A stretch of DNA of 64,000 nucleotides from Rhododendron vialii (GCF_030253575.1 NC_080561.1:151501-215500), one strand, 5' to 3'; positions 23,241 through 35,791 are shown, numbered from the stretch's first letter. Numbers and translations are program-made. The notes: generated by a model not told the origin, from the sequence alone.

Positions 23241-24449
23241 GGGTAAAGTCTATTTTCATCCCATGTGGTTATCGCCATGTACGGATACTCCACTCATGAC
23301 TCAAACTTGACCACATAACCTACCTGTAGTTTTGAAAATGTGCGGATAGAACCCCTGCCATCATGTTTTCCATGATCTATATTAACGGAGGTGTATCTCA
23401 CACCCCTCTAGAATGTAATCTGAGTCGTTCATAATGTATTAAATAAAAAATAGAGTATCTTTGTAAAAAAATCATCTCGATCAGGCATCAATAACCCAAT
23501 GATCTAATTTTTAGTAAATTCAAATTTGAAATTTTAATTTCATAACAAAATCAATTCGACCATGAGCTTTTCATTTTTGATTGACTTGAATTTTGACATA
23601 GATATAGTACTCGTCAAAATTTACAATATTAACGGTTTGTATTCAATTTTTGGTATAAGAGATAGTGTGGTTAGATTTAAAAAAGAAGAAGAATCAATGG
23701 ACATGATAAGGGTATATCGGTCTTTTAATATTGTGTCCGTTAATATGGATGAAAAACATAACGGCAGGAGATCTATCAGCACATTTTCAAAACCACAGGA
23801 AGGTTATGTGGTCAATTTTGAAACATGAGGAGATATCCGCACATGGTGATAACCATAAGGTGTCAAAGTTAGGGCTGTAAATGAACTGAGCCGTTCGTGA
23901 ACTGTTCGAGGCTCAACTCGGTAAAGGCTCATTCGAGTTCGATTCGTCTACTAAATGAACCGAACCTGAACCTCAATTTTAAGCTCGTTTCATAAATGAG
24001 CCGAACATGAACGCAACAGTATTCGGCTCGATTAGGCTCGCGAACCTGAAGTATATGTGTATCATGGGGATTTTATATAGTTATATAGTAAAAATTTTAA
24101 AACTTGTACAAGTCTAAACGTTTACAATTACTAAAAATTTACTTATGTATATGTTTTTATCTTTTTATATGTATATGAACATATTTATGTACATAATGAA
24201 AATTTTATTTGCAGTTTTAGACCTGTATAAGAACATAAAAATATGATATTATTGAATCGTTAAGGCTCGTAAACAAGCTCGAGTTCGACCCAAACCTGGG
24301 CAAGCTCGGTTCGAGTTTGGCTCGTCATAATTTTCATTGAGTTCGGGTCGAGCTCGAGTTCGCTAAAAAACTTAACGAACGAATCTGAGTATTCTAATAT
24401 TCGGCTCGATTTGACTCGTTTACAGCCCTAGTCAAAGTGGACTTTACCC
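23241..24449. mobile_element. Long-TIR foldback element with a nested hAT MITE
   Basis: The left arm starts GGGTAAAGTCTATTTTCATC. The right arm ends GTGGACTTTACCC, and the two are complementary over roughly 150 bp once the hAT insertion at 23870-24430 is removed. It carries no transposase. The flanking T-rich DNA hides any target duplication. Confidence 0.6.
23870..24430. mobile_element. hAT MITE (8-bp TSD)
   Basis: The 561-bp element has termini TAGGGCTGTAAATGA and TTTACAGCCCTA. A perfect 8-bp target duplication, GTCAAAGT, lies at 23862-23869 and 24431-24438. TSD length and TAGGG-type ends identify it as hAT. The interior is a dense mix of short GCTCGAGTTCG-like repeats with no open frame. 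It landed inside the older foldback element. Confidence 0.88.
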
Positions 24450-25397
24450 TTTTTCTAGGAACACAAACATAAATACCGGATCAAACCCTTGTCTTGACGA
24501 ATCTAGTGTAAAGCAATGGATATAAGGAAAATGTATCTTTGGAGTTCATTTGAGGGTATTCTCATGTGACGGTTTTGCCCATGTGGCCGTGATCCGATTT
24601 CAAAGGTTAATAAAATCTTTTTTTGCCAATAAAAAAAAATGAGGTATGTAAGGAATAACTGCGTGAGTGAACCGTATGGTCATACCGCCGTTCAAAAAAA
24701 AATCGTTCAAAAAAACCTATATTACTACACCATTGTGGGCAAAGGTATTATAAGTGTCCATTTGTGAAAATTCATACGGCGGATTATGAGATTTTAACTT
24801 TAAAAATTTTGTAGTAGAGAGTTTGCTGCAGATTTTAGAAGCAGCCTTCCTAAAAATCACTAGCTTTTTTGAAGTTGTGTTTTAAGGCAGAAAAGCTAAT
24901 TTTTGAGAAGTTACGATTTAGATACTTCTATATATTCTGAGAAGTTAATAAAAATTTGAATAGTCCACGTGTTTACTATTGGTCACATGGCCGTCAGGTG
25001 GCACTCAATGTGTCATATATGACGTCAACCCAACAAGTGGTTATGGTGTGTGTCTAACACAAGCTTATTTGAAGCCTAAGCGAAATCACACTATACAAAG
25101 TTTAGTTCTAAATCCTAGAGAGGTATGCCGTTATTATTCACTAGAGCTTTGCACTTCTTTTTTGTTGGTAAACAGGAACATCTTTAGGAGCTTTGTACTT
25201 TTCTCTCTTTGATCGGAGATAGACTTAGCCATCGGAATGCTCCTATCGGATTAATCTAGAATAAGGTTACGATATCTACAAATATCACTAAACAAAGAAT
25301 TAAGGGGCAAGTAGAGTGGTAGGCACTAGACACCATATATTTCCATTCATCATTTGCCTGAACCATGTATGGAACAGTGTTTCCTTCTCTTTATTAA
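24450..25397. other. Intergenic, no gene seen
   Basis: AT-rich DNA with short frames only. A small inverted repeat around 24830-24945 (AAAATCACTAGC and related stretches) suggests another MITE remnant, but its ends cannot be set. Confidence 0.4.
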
Positions 25398-26442
25398 GGG
25401 AAAAATTTAAAATGACACCTGAACTTTGCACCAAATGTCACAGAGACACCTGAATTTAAGTTTATTTCAATTAAACATCTGTACTAACAAAATCCCCAAA
25501 TTTAGACTCCGCCGTTATACTCTGTCCACTCCGTCCAAAAAATTGTTGATAGGACATTTCCAATCCGTTTAAATTGCCTCATTGCACATGTTTCCAATAG
25601 GGGACAATGCACCCAAGATAAACCCATCACTTTACCCATTACTTCATCTTTTCCTTGTGGTCCCGAGCAGAAAAAGAAAAAGTTAGGGTTTTCTCAAGGT
25701 CTTCATGGTAGAACTCTCACGGTGGGTTTGAATTGAAAAGTTAACTTATTTCTTTCATCTTAATTCAATTTTTTATTTTTTTTGCATTTGTTTGTTTTGT
25801 GCCAAATTTTTATGACTTATTGATTCGTCTTGACGAGAGGAATCGGAAAAGTAAAAAATTTTGATCGAAACTCAACTTATTTTACTTATTTTTGTCTTTT
25901 TAAAAAAAATTATGAGTTTCGATCAAAAAATTTACTTTTCCGATTCCTTTCATTGAGAAGAATCAATAAGTCACAAAAATTTGGCGCAAAACTAACAAAT
26001 GCGAATTTTTTTTAATAGACAAAAAATAAGTCACTATTTGGCTTTTAAAGCCAAATTGGCCCTTCATTCTCTTCATCATCTTTTGAACAAGGAAGGAGGA
26101 AGGGCTTTAGGTCTAGGGTTGAAGTGAGAGAGATGGTGGAACAATAGCCAGACTTCTAGAGAGAGAAATGGAGGAAAATCAATTAGGTTAAGGTCATTTT
26201 TCCTCCAAAACGTGAGGTAAAGTGAGGGGTTTGGCTTGAGTGCATCATTCACTGTTGGAAACATATGCAATGGGGCCACGTAAATGGGTAAGAGATGCAG
26301 CGTCAATTTTTTGGACGGAATATAATGGCGGGGGTCTAAATTTGGAGATTTTGTTAGCACATGTATTTAATTGAAATAAACTTAAGTTCATGTGTCTCTG
26401 TGACATTTGGTGCAAAGTTCAGGTGCAATTTTGAAATTTCCC
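25398..26442. mobile_element. MULE-like long-TIR element (9-bp TSD)
   Basis: This 1,045-bp element starts GGGAAAAATTTAAAATGAC and ends ATTTTGAAATTTCCC, with long inverted arms of well over 100 bp. The flanks CTTTATTAA (25389-25397) and CTCTATTAA (26443-26451) match at 8 of 9 bases, the 9-bp TSD expected of Mutator-like elements. A hairpin related to 18488-18847 is nested at about 25765-26035. It has no transposase and is the first of three such elements here. Confidence 0.82.
25765..26035. mobile_element. Hairpin MITE nested in the MULE
   Basis: Arms with GACTTATTGATTCGTC and GGAATCGGAAAAGTAAA pair with inverted copies on the right. The same arm sequence occurs in 18488-18847, so both belong to one hairpin family. 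Confidence 0.55.
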
Positions 26443-27749
26443 CTCTATTAACCCTGTAAAGTTATGGGACAATCTTTGTACTCCACCGAAGGAAAGAAGA
26501 AGTCTTGGGATATGTTGTAAAAAAGTTGCATTCACACCATGCATGCACGAAAAAAGAAAGAAAGAAAGAGGAGTTGGACATAATGTGTGCATAATTCGGG
26601 ACAAATCAGAAGATAAATCTCGCAGTACACATCAGAGTGGGGTACCCTTGGATCAATTCGTCTGGGACAGAGAACATGCTAGGAATAATTAATCCAGGAC
26701 AGCAAATAAAAAAGTGAAAAAAAGACCAGGTCATAGGCCAAATCAGAAGTTTAGCAAAAGAAGCCTAAAAAGCAGAAAAGTAAAGGGGGCACAAATCAAT
26801 GTTCACAATGACACGGAATACTGAGATAGTGAGATGGGAGAAAATTTTTAGGAGATGGCAAATTATTTTTTCAGGTTGGCACGCATTACAAAGATGCCCG
26901 CGTTTTGGTTTCGGAATCCTTCTCCTCTGACCTCATTCGCTCTCACTACTTTGGTGAACTCTACACTTCCCGGCCCCATAATCTCCAGTAAGTTGCTAGC
27001 TAGCTTTTTGTTTGATCCACTGTCCTTCCAGCTCCTAAATAGATATATACACATATACTACTATAATATATCCAGTGACAAATTAAATATACCACTCGTA
27101 TGTATATGGTTGTATCATCATCTCGTATGCCAATTAAAAAGAAGTCTCACAGTATAAAAGAGATCATAAACTGTTTGAATCAGTGAGAAATATGAGTATT
27201 TCATTTTGCTTTAGTTGTAACTATGCAGAGTAGTATTTTTTATCCGTCGACACGTTCTTTCCCCTCTCATAGTTCAAAGAAAGTGAAATTGCCCGCATAA
27301 TTAATTAAATAAGAGTAACATTATTTAGTGCTCCATCTTATTTTCTTAAATGCTCTTCACCGGCCCCCCACCCCCATCCCATAAATCCCCACCAGCCTTA
27401 AATGACCACCTTCCATCGCCCTATTTATTACTTTCCCCTCCCCTTCACATTAAGTACGAGCTCATACCATGTTACTAAATTCATTATGTACGACACCATA
27501 GTAGGAGCATAAAGTTTCTCTCCTCCTCATTCCCCATACATTATCTGGATCATTTACCAACGCTCCAAATCCCACTTAAAGTTAGCAAACACCGACGTTT
27601 GACTCCTGTCGTTCGAAAGAGTATTGTGTGGATTATTGAATGAATGAATGAGCAATAAAAGTAGAGTTGTGTTTGGTTGCCGTGACTAGACAACTCCCTC
27701 CCTGGCACGCTCAATTCCATCCTAGGAAAAAGAAGGAAAAAAAACCAAT
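26443..27749. other. Upstream region of the first pectinesterase gene
   Basis: No gene is recognised. A 100-codon frame at 26855-27157 does not resemble any family I know and lacks supporting context. A C-rich stretch at 27360-27440 and A/T-rich DNA precede the ATG at 27750. No TATA box can be fixed with confidence. Confidence 0.4.
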
Positions 27750-30299
27750 ATGGCTCTTTTCCGCCATATCTCCATCTCCTCCTCCTCCTACTTGTTGCTT
27801 TTATCAGCACTGTGTTTGGGCTTGTCATTCGGGAGCTCTGACTCGGATTTCTTAAAGCCAGAATGTTTGAAAGTTCCGACTGGGGTGTTTGCGAGCTCAG
27901 TCAAGTCTACAATCAATGTGGTGGAGCAGGTGGCCTCCCTTGTGTCCAAATTCGCCCCTGCATTTGGTGATTTTCGACTTTCTAATGCCATTTCCGACTG
28001 CCTTGATCTCCTCGATCTCTCTGCTGATGAATTAACCCGCACCCTCTTTGCGTCTCAGAACCCCAACGGTACTACTACTACTACTACTACTTATTTTTTG
28101 CAAAGTCTACTACTACACTTGTACTACTACATCCCCTTTTGTCTATTTTATAATTAAACCTGTTGGTCATCCTGGGTTTGTTTTTATTTTGAGGGATTGT
28201 TGTCTAACCACTGTATACGCTCTGTTTTTACTTTATGTTCTCCAATGGCTTGCCCTGTTTCAGGCCCTTCCTTTATAGCACTGGAAAATATAGATATGCT
28301 AACCTCTTATTTGCACTTGGCCATTAAGCACGCCACATGTCTTTGTTCAAAGTGGGACATTAGTACCTAAAAAGATGGGCATTTTATTGTGCGATTTTCA
28401 GGTAAAAATAATGGCACAGGCAATCTAAGTGCGGATCTAACGACATGGTTAAGCGGGGCACTGGGTAATCAAGATACGTGCATAGAAGGATTTGAGGGAA
28501 CCAATAGGATTGTCCAGAATTTGGTGGCAGGGGGGCTCAACCAAGTCACCTCCTTAATCAAAGACATACTCACTAACGTAGCTTATGACGCCAAAGGCCA
28601 CCGTGTTAATAACGATGGTGGCGGCCATCCCCAGCAGGGGAGGAAACTCGTCAGTAAGAGGGATGCCCATTCTTATCCTTACTGGTTCAGGCACGAGGAT
28701 CGGAAAATGTTGCAAGTAGTAAATGGGGTGTCAGCGGATGTAGTAGTGGCTAAAGATGGGACTGGTAACTTCACCAACGTGATGGACGCAATATCAGCAG
28801 CCCCTGATTACAACACAAGCCGCTTCGTTATATACATAAAGAAAGGCGTGTACAACGAGTACATAGAGATCGGCAAGAAAAAATGGAACCTCATGATGGT
28901 CGGTGATGGAATGGACGTCACAGTTATATCTGGTAACCGAAGTTTCATTGACGGTTGGACCACCTATCGCTCTGCAACATTCGGTATGAATCAATCATGT
29001 TTTCTTCCTTTCTTTCTTTCGTTTTTGTGAGAAAAGAATTTTGACAAGCGTTCCTGTGAATTATTGTTGCCCCATTCAATTGCTTAAAGTGTAAAGATAA
29101 TAAGTTTTCTACAAACACAAATCTCTAGTCCCACTTCCCAAGAAAGCATTTTCATTTGAGTCAAGCCACGTCAGTTTTTCTTGTAAATTCTCTAGTCTTG
29201 TGTGCATGACCTAATTTTGATGAGACTAGAGAAATAATTAGTTGAGGTTAGTACGCAAGCTGGCCGGACACCCTTACCATTAGAATGGAAAAAGGTTTTG
29301 TGCTCCTATAAATCATGACAATGCCATGTTCATAATAGTTATTTCACCAAATTTTGGGGCCCAAAATCCGGCATTCTGGTTTGGCAAATCTCTAATCAAT
29401 GCAGCGGTACAATACTATCGTTTGCCGATTACATATTTATTCACTCTCATAACTGAACATATTGATGGCGATGCTGACATGCCACCTTAGCTTCGTCACA
29501 AAAGACATGGGACAATTAGGTACATTCACTAGCTTCTGTTAGCGCATAAAATCATAACAAGTATTGGCATATGTCTTATGAAACGACGTTGTTACACACA
29601 GCTGTTAAAGGGCAAGGATTCATAGCGCGTGATATGACATTCGAGAATACAGCAGGCCCGCAGAAGCACCAAGCAGTTGCATTCCGATCTGACTCTGACT
29701 TATCCGCTTTATTTCGATGTGCTATAAGGGGGTATCAGGACACACTTTACGCACATTCGCTGCGCCAATTCTACAGGGAATGCCAAATCACAGGCACTGT
29801 GGATTTCATCTTTGGTGATGGCAAAGTTGTGTTCCAAAACTGCCAAATCCTAGCCAGAAAAGGTCTTCCAAATCAAAAGAACACCATCACTGCTCAAGGC
29901 CGCAAGGACCCAACTGAAGCCACTGGCTTCTCTATACAATTCTGCAACATATCTGGGGAACCAGATTTACTAGCTTCATTGAACTCTACATCCACATACC
30001 TGGGACGGCCATGGAAGCTCTATTCGCGAACAGTGTTCATGCAATCGTACATGAGTAATGCCATTAGGCCCGAAGGGTGGCTTGAGTGGAACGGAGATTT
30101 TGCACTGGATACCCTTTTCTACGGCGAGTACATGAACTATGGGCCTGGGGCCGGAATAGGTAGCCGGGTGAAGTGGCCTGGTTTCCGTGCCTTGAATGAC
30201 TCGGCTCAGGTCAGCAACTTCACTGTGGCTCAATTCATTGTGGGTAATTTGTGGTTGCCATCAACCGGTGTCAAGTACACTGCGGGGTTGGTTGTTTAA
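27750..30299 (+). CDS. Pectinesterase/pectinesterase inhibitor (PME 1), secreted
   Basis: This cell-wall enzyme removes methyl esters from homogalacturonan. Exons are 27750-28068, 28402-28983 and 29602-30299 (introns of 333 and 618 bp, both phase 1), encoding 532 residues. A hydrophobic signal peptide (residues 1 to about 28) leads into a PMEI-like pro-region with LSNAISDCLDLLDLSADELT and NQDTCIEGFEGT. Candidate processing sites are GRKLVSKR and DRKMLQ. The pectinesterase domain starts around ADVVVAKDGTGNFT. Catalytic features are all present: KHQAVAF, GYQDTLYAH with Gln and Asp, TGTVDFIFGD with the second Asp, and LGRPWKLYS with the Arg. The chosen ATG gives the signal peptide. It is the first gene of a three-gene PME cluster on one strand. 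Family type is certain; the orthologue is not assigned. Confidence 0.95.
28068..28092. repeat. (ACT)n microsatellite at the first intron donor of PME 1
   Basis: About seven ACT repeats begin at the splice donor itself (exon end, then GTACTACTACT), so repeat-length changes abut the splice site. Confidence 0.85.
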
Positions 30300-30527
30300 T
30301 CACAGCAGAAAAATTGCATTTGTTCACGTAGTATTAATGCTTGTTTTCTCCGTCTCTTGTCTTACCATTCCTTCACTCCTTTGCCTTTTTACTTCTTTTT
30401 TGAAACTTGGGGAAAGGACTTGTTTGATAAGCGCGGTAGGATGGTACATTTTGTTCGCTAGGGTTACTGTCCCTTTGATGAAACTTATTTTCTTTGTCCA
30501 TGCAGATAAAATAATTTCATGTCATGG

Positions 30528-30767
30528 AGAGTGATTTTCACACTCCCCTTTTATTATCTAAATGCACTCCTTTTTTTGTTGTTTGTATTCATGTGGAATG
30601 ACATAATTACTCTTTTTCATGTGTGAAGAAAAGAATGTAAGAAGGGATCGATGTGTGAAGAAAATAATGTAAGAATGGTAGTTTTGTAATTTCACATGAA
30701 TAAAGACAAGAAACGGAGTGCAATTGGACAAATGGGGGGTGTGGAAATCAATTCCCTAATTTCATTC
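30528..30767. mobile_element. MITE just downstream of PME 1
   Basis: The inverted termini are GTGATTTTCACACTCCCC on the left and GGGGTGTGGAAATCAATTC on the right. Subterminal GCACTCC and GGAGTGC also pair. It starts about 230 bp after the PME 1 stop and may overlap the 3' UTR. No target duplication was identified. Confidence 0.6.
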
Positions 30768-31706
30768 TCCAATAAAAAAATTTGATCAGTCTTGAGTGTC
30801 AACACAAGGGTGCTTGAACCAAAATTTGTGAGATGATTCCCATTGACATGGTTACCATTCTGTATGGTTTGAGCGTAAGGATTTTATCATAAATGATTTT
30901 TTAAAATTCACAACGGCTAGTCCGCTACAATCGATTCCCGCTACATGTCATTCAATATTCCTACATTGTGACAGATACCATTACGTACATGTCCCGCTCT
31001 AATCTTATACGATGCAATGTGTTTGAATATGATCCCATGTCGTTTTGGGATCATGCGTCATTGTCAGTGCCTAAACATCTCCCATTAAAGTCATGAAATT
31101 ATGACAAAGAGTGGCCCGGTGTATTTATAGTTGTCATGCACGTATCGTTGTCAACTTGTTTCGTGGTAAAAGTGCAAACTGCAAACCTTGCCTAATTAAG
31201 ATGAAGAGTTACTTGCCTAATTAAGCAAAACATAATATAATATTCGTTTATTAGACCGGATACGGCCGAATAAAAAAATATTTGGAGTTATGGAAAGCAA
31301 ACAACTTGAAATTGACTCCCTTCTTCTTCTTTTTCAGAGAGAGAGAGGTTCAACGCGGTTTCTAATAAATACAGTATCAAATAGATGATTGCTGAAATAA
31401 GGGAGCACGTTCAACAATTCACATGCACATGCCAAAGGAAACGAGTCACTCAGACTCGGACCGAGACAACGGTGTTTTGTCTGTTAATACAATTTGCACA
31501 AATACAAATAAATCTAAGCCACAACTCTATGATTTGGACATTCAACCGTATCCCCCAGTCTTGATTAAAAGAAAAAATGTATCCCAAAGTCGATGGTTAC
31601 CTCTTCTGTGATTGGTGCTTATGTGCCGACGTTTTGCCGACCATTTACAGTAGGTGCCTGTATCTAGAATTAGGAAGTTTTGGTTCTTTTCTAATCTTTT
31701 GATGAT
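30768..31706. other. Intergenic, no gene seen
   Basis: Plain AT-rich DNA between the PME 1 3' flank and the LTR element at 31712. A short GAGA run lies at 31338-31348. Nothing else is recognised. Confidence 0.5.
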
Positions 31707-31711
31707 TTCTG

Positions 31712-32014
31712 TGTTGGGACACCATGCACACAAACCACGCAGTGATTTCAGAGAAAAACTCCTTTTGATTATATATTCACACAATATACAATAAAGATGA
31801 AAAAACTCTCCAGGAACCACACGCCGGTTCCTCTCCGGGAGGCCACAGACCGGCCCCCCCACGCTCGCCTCACCCTCTCCCTCACATTATGTCACACACT
31901 AACCCTAATAGGGTTTACAACTATATATAAGGGACTCCAAGGGTAAATACGCTCAATACCCAACACTAAGGGTGTTACACAAAATAACCCCACCACTATG
32001 GGTGGACCCCAACA
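31712..32014 (-). repeat. LARD 3' LTR
   Basis: This 303-bp LTR matches 35310-35621. It contains TATATATAAGGG-like and CACACACTAACCCTAATAGG stretches shared by both copies. Confidence 0.93.
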
Positions 32015-32035
32015 ATCACCCCCTCCACCCAGAGT
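32015..32035 (-). other. LARD polypurine tract
   Basis: On the minus strand CTGGGTGGAGGGGGTGAT directly precedes the 3' LTR, as expected for a plus-strand primer. Confidence 0.7.
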
Positions 32036-33180
32036 GGGCAATTGTTGCATCTGTCCAGCCTCTCTAGCAAAGCGCCTGTGTCACTCCAAGTCTAGCTGCC
32101 AGCACCCCCTCACCGAAGTACTCCTGCCTGACTGAATGTCTCCTTGCAAGACTAGATCTTCCGAGGCTAAACCTGCAGCGCTGTCCGGCTGCAATATCGA
32201 CATCTCAGCCGATATTTAGCACCCCCTCAATAGAGTGCTCGCACCCCCTTGACCGAAGTGCCCACATCCTTACCAGGATGCAATCTGTGACTTCATCTCT
32301 CCTTCTCATGCGGCCGCATACCATAGAGAGAATTCAATCACAAAATCCACAAAGGAAGAGATCCCAGCGATGCATCGTCTGGTCTCCATCTCCATCCCTC
32401 TGTCCAGAGCTCCCGTGAACATCTCCCAAACAACCAGTTGCCCGCCGTCTGCAGACTATTCCACACACAATCTGATTCAGTAACCGACACTCCTGTACAT
32501 CTTAGGTCATGACTCCTCATACTCCAGTGCCCTTCCTGTGTGTCTCCGCAACTATTGCTTCATCTGTTCACTGTCACAAAAAACTCATACTACTTGTCTA
32601 GTACCAAACATCAGCTCTATCTGTCTGTACTCTCCACAAGCATGTATCAGCTGCCCATCATCATCCTCATGCAGTCCGAATCACAACTGCAACTCCCGAT
32701 GATAGGTCTTCATCACATCTGCCACTCCCAGTGCATCCAACCACTCTCAGTCATTTCTCTCGGGTCTTCTCCTGCCACTCGGTTCATCCTCGTTCCACTC
32801 CAGGCTTTTCCTTGCAACCTTTGATCTCCGATTTGTCGTCCCTAATAAGTGCCTGTGTCATTACCAGACGAGCTCTCCAGCACCCCCCAAACTGGGATGC
32901 AACACTCGAAAGAATGTATCCTTACTCACTAGGTCTCCCACGACTGATCACGACCTCCCATGGCCGTCCGGAACCAATCCCTATGTTGCACCAAGCCTCC
33001 TCACAACCCGAATTGTCTCTAAACTTCTGATTCCTGCTCAACTAAACAATAGCCTCAGCCTAGGAGCCTCCAATCAGAAAATAGAATGCACGATTGGATC
33101 CGGAACGTCGAGATAGTCAAAATCGACTACTCACTCGCAAAAAACGGACTCCGAACGGCTCCGAAATTGCAAAAAACCAA

Positions 33181-34116
33181 GGGAAAATTTCAAAAAAACC
33201 CCTGAACTTTCTGACAACTTGCAAAAAAACACATGGACTTTCACTATTAACAAAAAAAACACCTAAACTTAGCATTCCGTTAGCAATTAAACCCCTGTCA
33301 TCCAATTCCGTCAATTTGTAACGGATGGAGCTAACGGAAGGCGTTAACTTTTTATTTTTTTTACTTTTTACATTCAAAAATTAGTTTTAACTCTTTCTTT
33401 TTTTATTGGTAAATAATTATGCAATTAAGTTCTTTTTTTTTCTTATTATTTATCGAAAATTACTTTAACCCTATTTTTTATTTTCAAATTTTACCTTTCC
33501 CCCCTCTCTCTCTCCCTTTTTTTTTACGGTCTTGCTATTGTCAGCCCACTAGGCTGACGGTAAGCACACTAGAAGACAAGGAAAACACGTATTTTTGTGT
33601 ACTTTTTATACCCTTTAATACACATTCACACACTCATTATTGTCAGCCCATTGGGCTGATTTTAGAATTTTCCTTTTTTTTATTAGAATCGACTCCACAC
33701 CACCAATTTACCCCACAACCAACCGCCAAAGCCTTAGCCACAATTTCAGAAATTCAAAAGTTCTTTTAACCTCCTCTTTGTAACCTTTTCTTTTCTTTTT
33801 TTTTACTACTTTTACTTCCAAAAATTACTTTTAACTCATTCTTTTTTTAGTCATAAATAAATATGCAATAAATAGTAAAAATGGGTTAAAGTTATTATTA
33901 TAAATAGTAAAGATTAGAGTTAAAGTAATTTTTGATAAATAGTAAGAAAAAAAAAACTTTATTTCATATTTATTTACTACTAAAAATAAATAGTTAAAAG
34001 TAATTTTGAAAGTAAAAAATATAAAAAACAAGAATGCTAAAAAAAAGAGTAATTTCGAATTTTTGAAATTAGAGCTAGAGCTTTGGCAGTTGATTGGTGG
34101 AGTGGGGTTAAAGTTC

Positions 34117-34150
<34 letters not shown>

Positions 34151-34512
34151 GGAAAGGTAAAATTTGAAAATAACAAAAAAGATGGTGGTTAAAGTTATTT
34201 TTGTAAATAGTAAAAAATAGAGTTAAAGTAATCTTTGATAAATAGTAATAAAAAAAAAAGAACTTTATTGCATATTTATTTACCAATAAAAAAAAGAAAG
34301 AGTTAAAAATAATTTTTGAATGTAAAAAGTAAAAAAAAATAAAAAGTTAACGCCTTCCGTTAGCTCCATCCGTTACAAATTAACGGAATTGGACGGCAGG
34401 GGTTTAATTGCTAACGGAATGCTAAATTTAGGTGTTTTTTTGTTAATAGTGAAAGTCCAGGTGTTTTTTTGCAAGTCGTCAGAAAATTCAGTGGCTTTTT
34501 TGAAATTTTCCC
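33181..34512. mobile_element. MULE-like long-TIR element nested in the LARD (9-bp TSD)
   Basis: The 1,332-bp element begins GGGAAAATTTCAAAAAAAC and ends TTGAAATTTTCCC. A perfect 9-bp duplication, AAAAACCAA, lies at 33172-33180 and 34513-34521. The inverted arms extend about 250 bp and include TTAACGGA-type motifs shared with 52195-53106. The interior is A/T-rich with an (AG)n run at 34119-34147 and no transposase. Confidence 0.9.
34119..34147. repeat. (AG)n microsatellite
   Basis: About 14 AG units lie inside the nested MULE. Confidence 0.93.
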
Positions 34513-35295
34513 AAAAACCAATCTGGAATATTCCCGGAATATTCCTGTTTGACTGGGCAGTTTGACCGTTGACCAGAAACTGTACCTGCTGACTGGACTG
34601 CCACGACATCATTGACTGGATGACGTGGACAGTTGATCGATGACGTGGCAGCCTCCAATGGACCCCCATTTGATGACGTGGCACTGCCACGTGTTCGCTG
34701 ACATGGCGCTGCTGACTGGGCACTGAGTCAGCTTTGACCGCCCATGTGGCGTTGACCACACACGCCTGGCGTGTGCCAGCGTGTGCCAGCCAACTCCTGC
34801 CCGTGCAGCTCACGCGCTGCGTAGATCTGACTCGCGACCACGCGCCGCTGCTTCTGGCCGTGCGTGCGGCTTACTGCGGTGGACCCCGGCGACCACTCGA
34901 CCGTCCCCGAGCTTGTCTCGACGAGACAAACACAGCCTCGTGCTCCAATCTTGCATCCGACCACTCCTTGTATGGGCCGCCCTTCAACCGCACCTCCGCC
35001 AACTCGCCGCCGCCTTCGACCGGCCATTGCCGCTATCTCCGAGCTCTTCCGGCGACGTGCTACCCCAATCCGTGATCGTCTCCTCAAGCTGAACACAACC
35101 CAATGCTCAAAACTTGTCTTTGATCATCCATGACCTCGGGCTTTTCAAAACAGCTTCTCTGCCCGTTGCCGACTCCGCCCACTGCGATCGAATGACCCGT
35201 GCGACCTCCTCGGGTGACAAAACATGAGGTTTGTGAGCAACTTTTTTTTAGAAATCGAACCCGTGGTTTTTTCGGTAACCCTCTTCTTCAACCCC

Positions 35296-35307
35296 GCTCT
35301 GATACCA
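35296..35307 (-). other. LARD primer-binding site (initiator tRNA-Met)
   Basis: The minus strand reads TGGTATCAGAGC two bases inside the 5' LTR. It orients the element and links it to Copia-type priming. Confidence 0.93.
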
Positions 35308-35309
35308 AT

Positions 35310-35621
35310 TGTTGGGACCGTGAGGGACACCATGAACACAATCCACGCAGTGATTTCAGAGAAAAACTCCCTTTGATTATATATTCACACAATATACAAT
35401 AAAGATGAAAAAACTCTTCATGAACCACACGCCGGTTCCTCTCCGGGAGGCCACAGACCGGCCCCCCCACGCTCGCCTCACCCTCTCCCTCACATTATGT
35501 CACACACTAACCCTAATAGGGTTTACAACTATATATAAGGGACTCCAAGGGTAAATACGCTCACACCCAACACTAAATATGTTACACAAAATAACCCCAC
35601 CACTATGGATGGACCCCAACA
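35310..35621 (-). repeat. LARD 5' LTR
   Basis: This 312-bp LTR is the partner of 31712-32014, with a few substitutions and small indels near the TG end. It precedes the primer-binding site in minus orientation. Confidence 0.93.
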
Positions 35622-35791
35622 TTCTGTAAATGCCTTCGGGTTTGGAATGATATATGGCATTGACCATTTAAAAAAAAAAAAAGTGTCATGTCATTTGGAT
35701 CATTTATTTTTAAACTTCCTAGCCAATTATTTCTCTTTTGAGAAGGCATACAAGTGCTATATTGGTTTTTGTAAATTCGTTTCCTCATGAA

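Larger units (their letters stand above)
31712..35621 (-). mobile_element. Non-autonomous LTR retrotransposon (LARD-like)
   Basis: The 3,910-bp element has two LTRs, a primer-binding site and a polypurine tract. It is flanked by a perfect 5-bp TSD, TTCTG, at 31707-31711 and 35622-35626. LTR ends are TGTTGGG and CCCAACA. Without the nested MULE (33181-34512) the internal region is about 1.9 kb, is GC-richer than its surroundings, and shows no gag, protease, integrase or RT motif in any frame. It must have moved with enzymes from another element, probably Copia given the tRNA-Met primer site. The internal frames at 34728-35133 match no family I know. Confidence 0.9.

Noticed and set aside
26855-27157. 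100-codon plus-strand frame upstream of PME 1
   Set aside because: No family recognised, no splice or promoter context, and it ends in A/T-rich DNA.
31712-32014. Two LTRs as borders of a coding retrotransposon
   Set aside because: No gag or pol motif in any frame between them, so it was called non-autonomous.
34728-35133. Overlapping long frames on both strands in a GC-rich block
   Set aside because: They lie inside a non-autonomous LTR element and encode Arg/Ala/Ser-rich text with no domain. GC-rich DNA yields such frames by chance.
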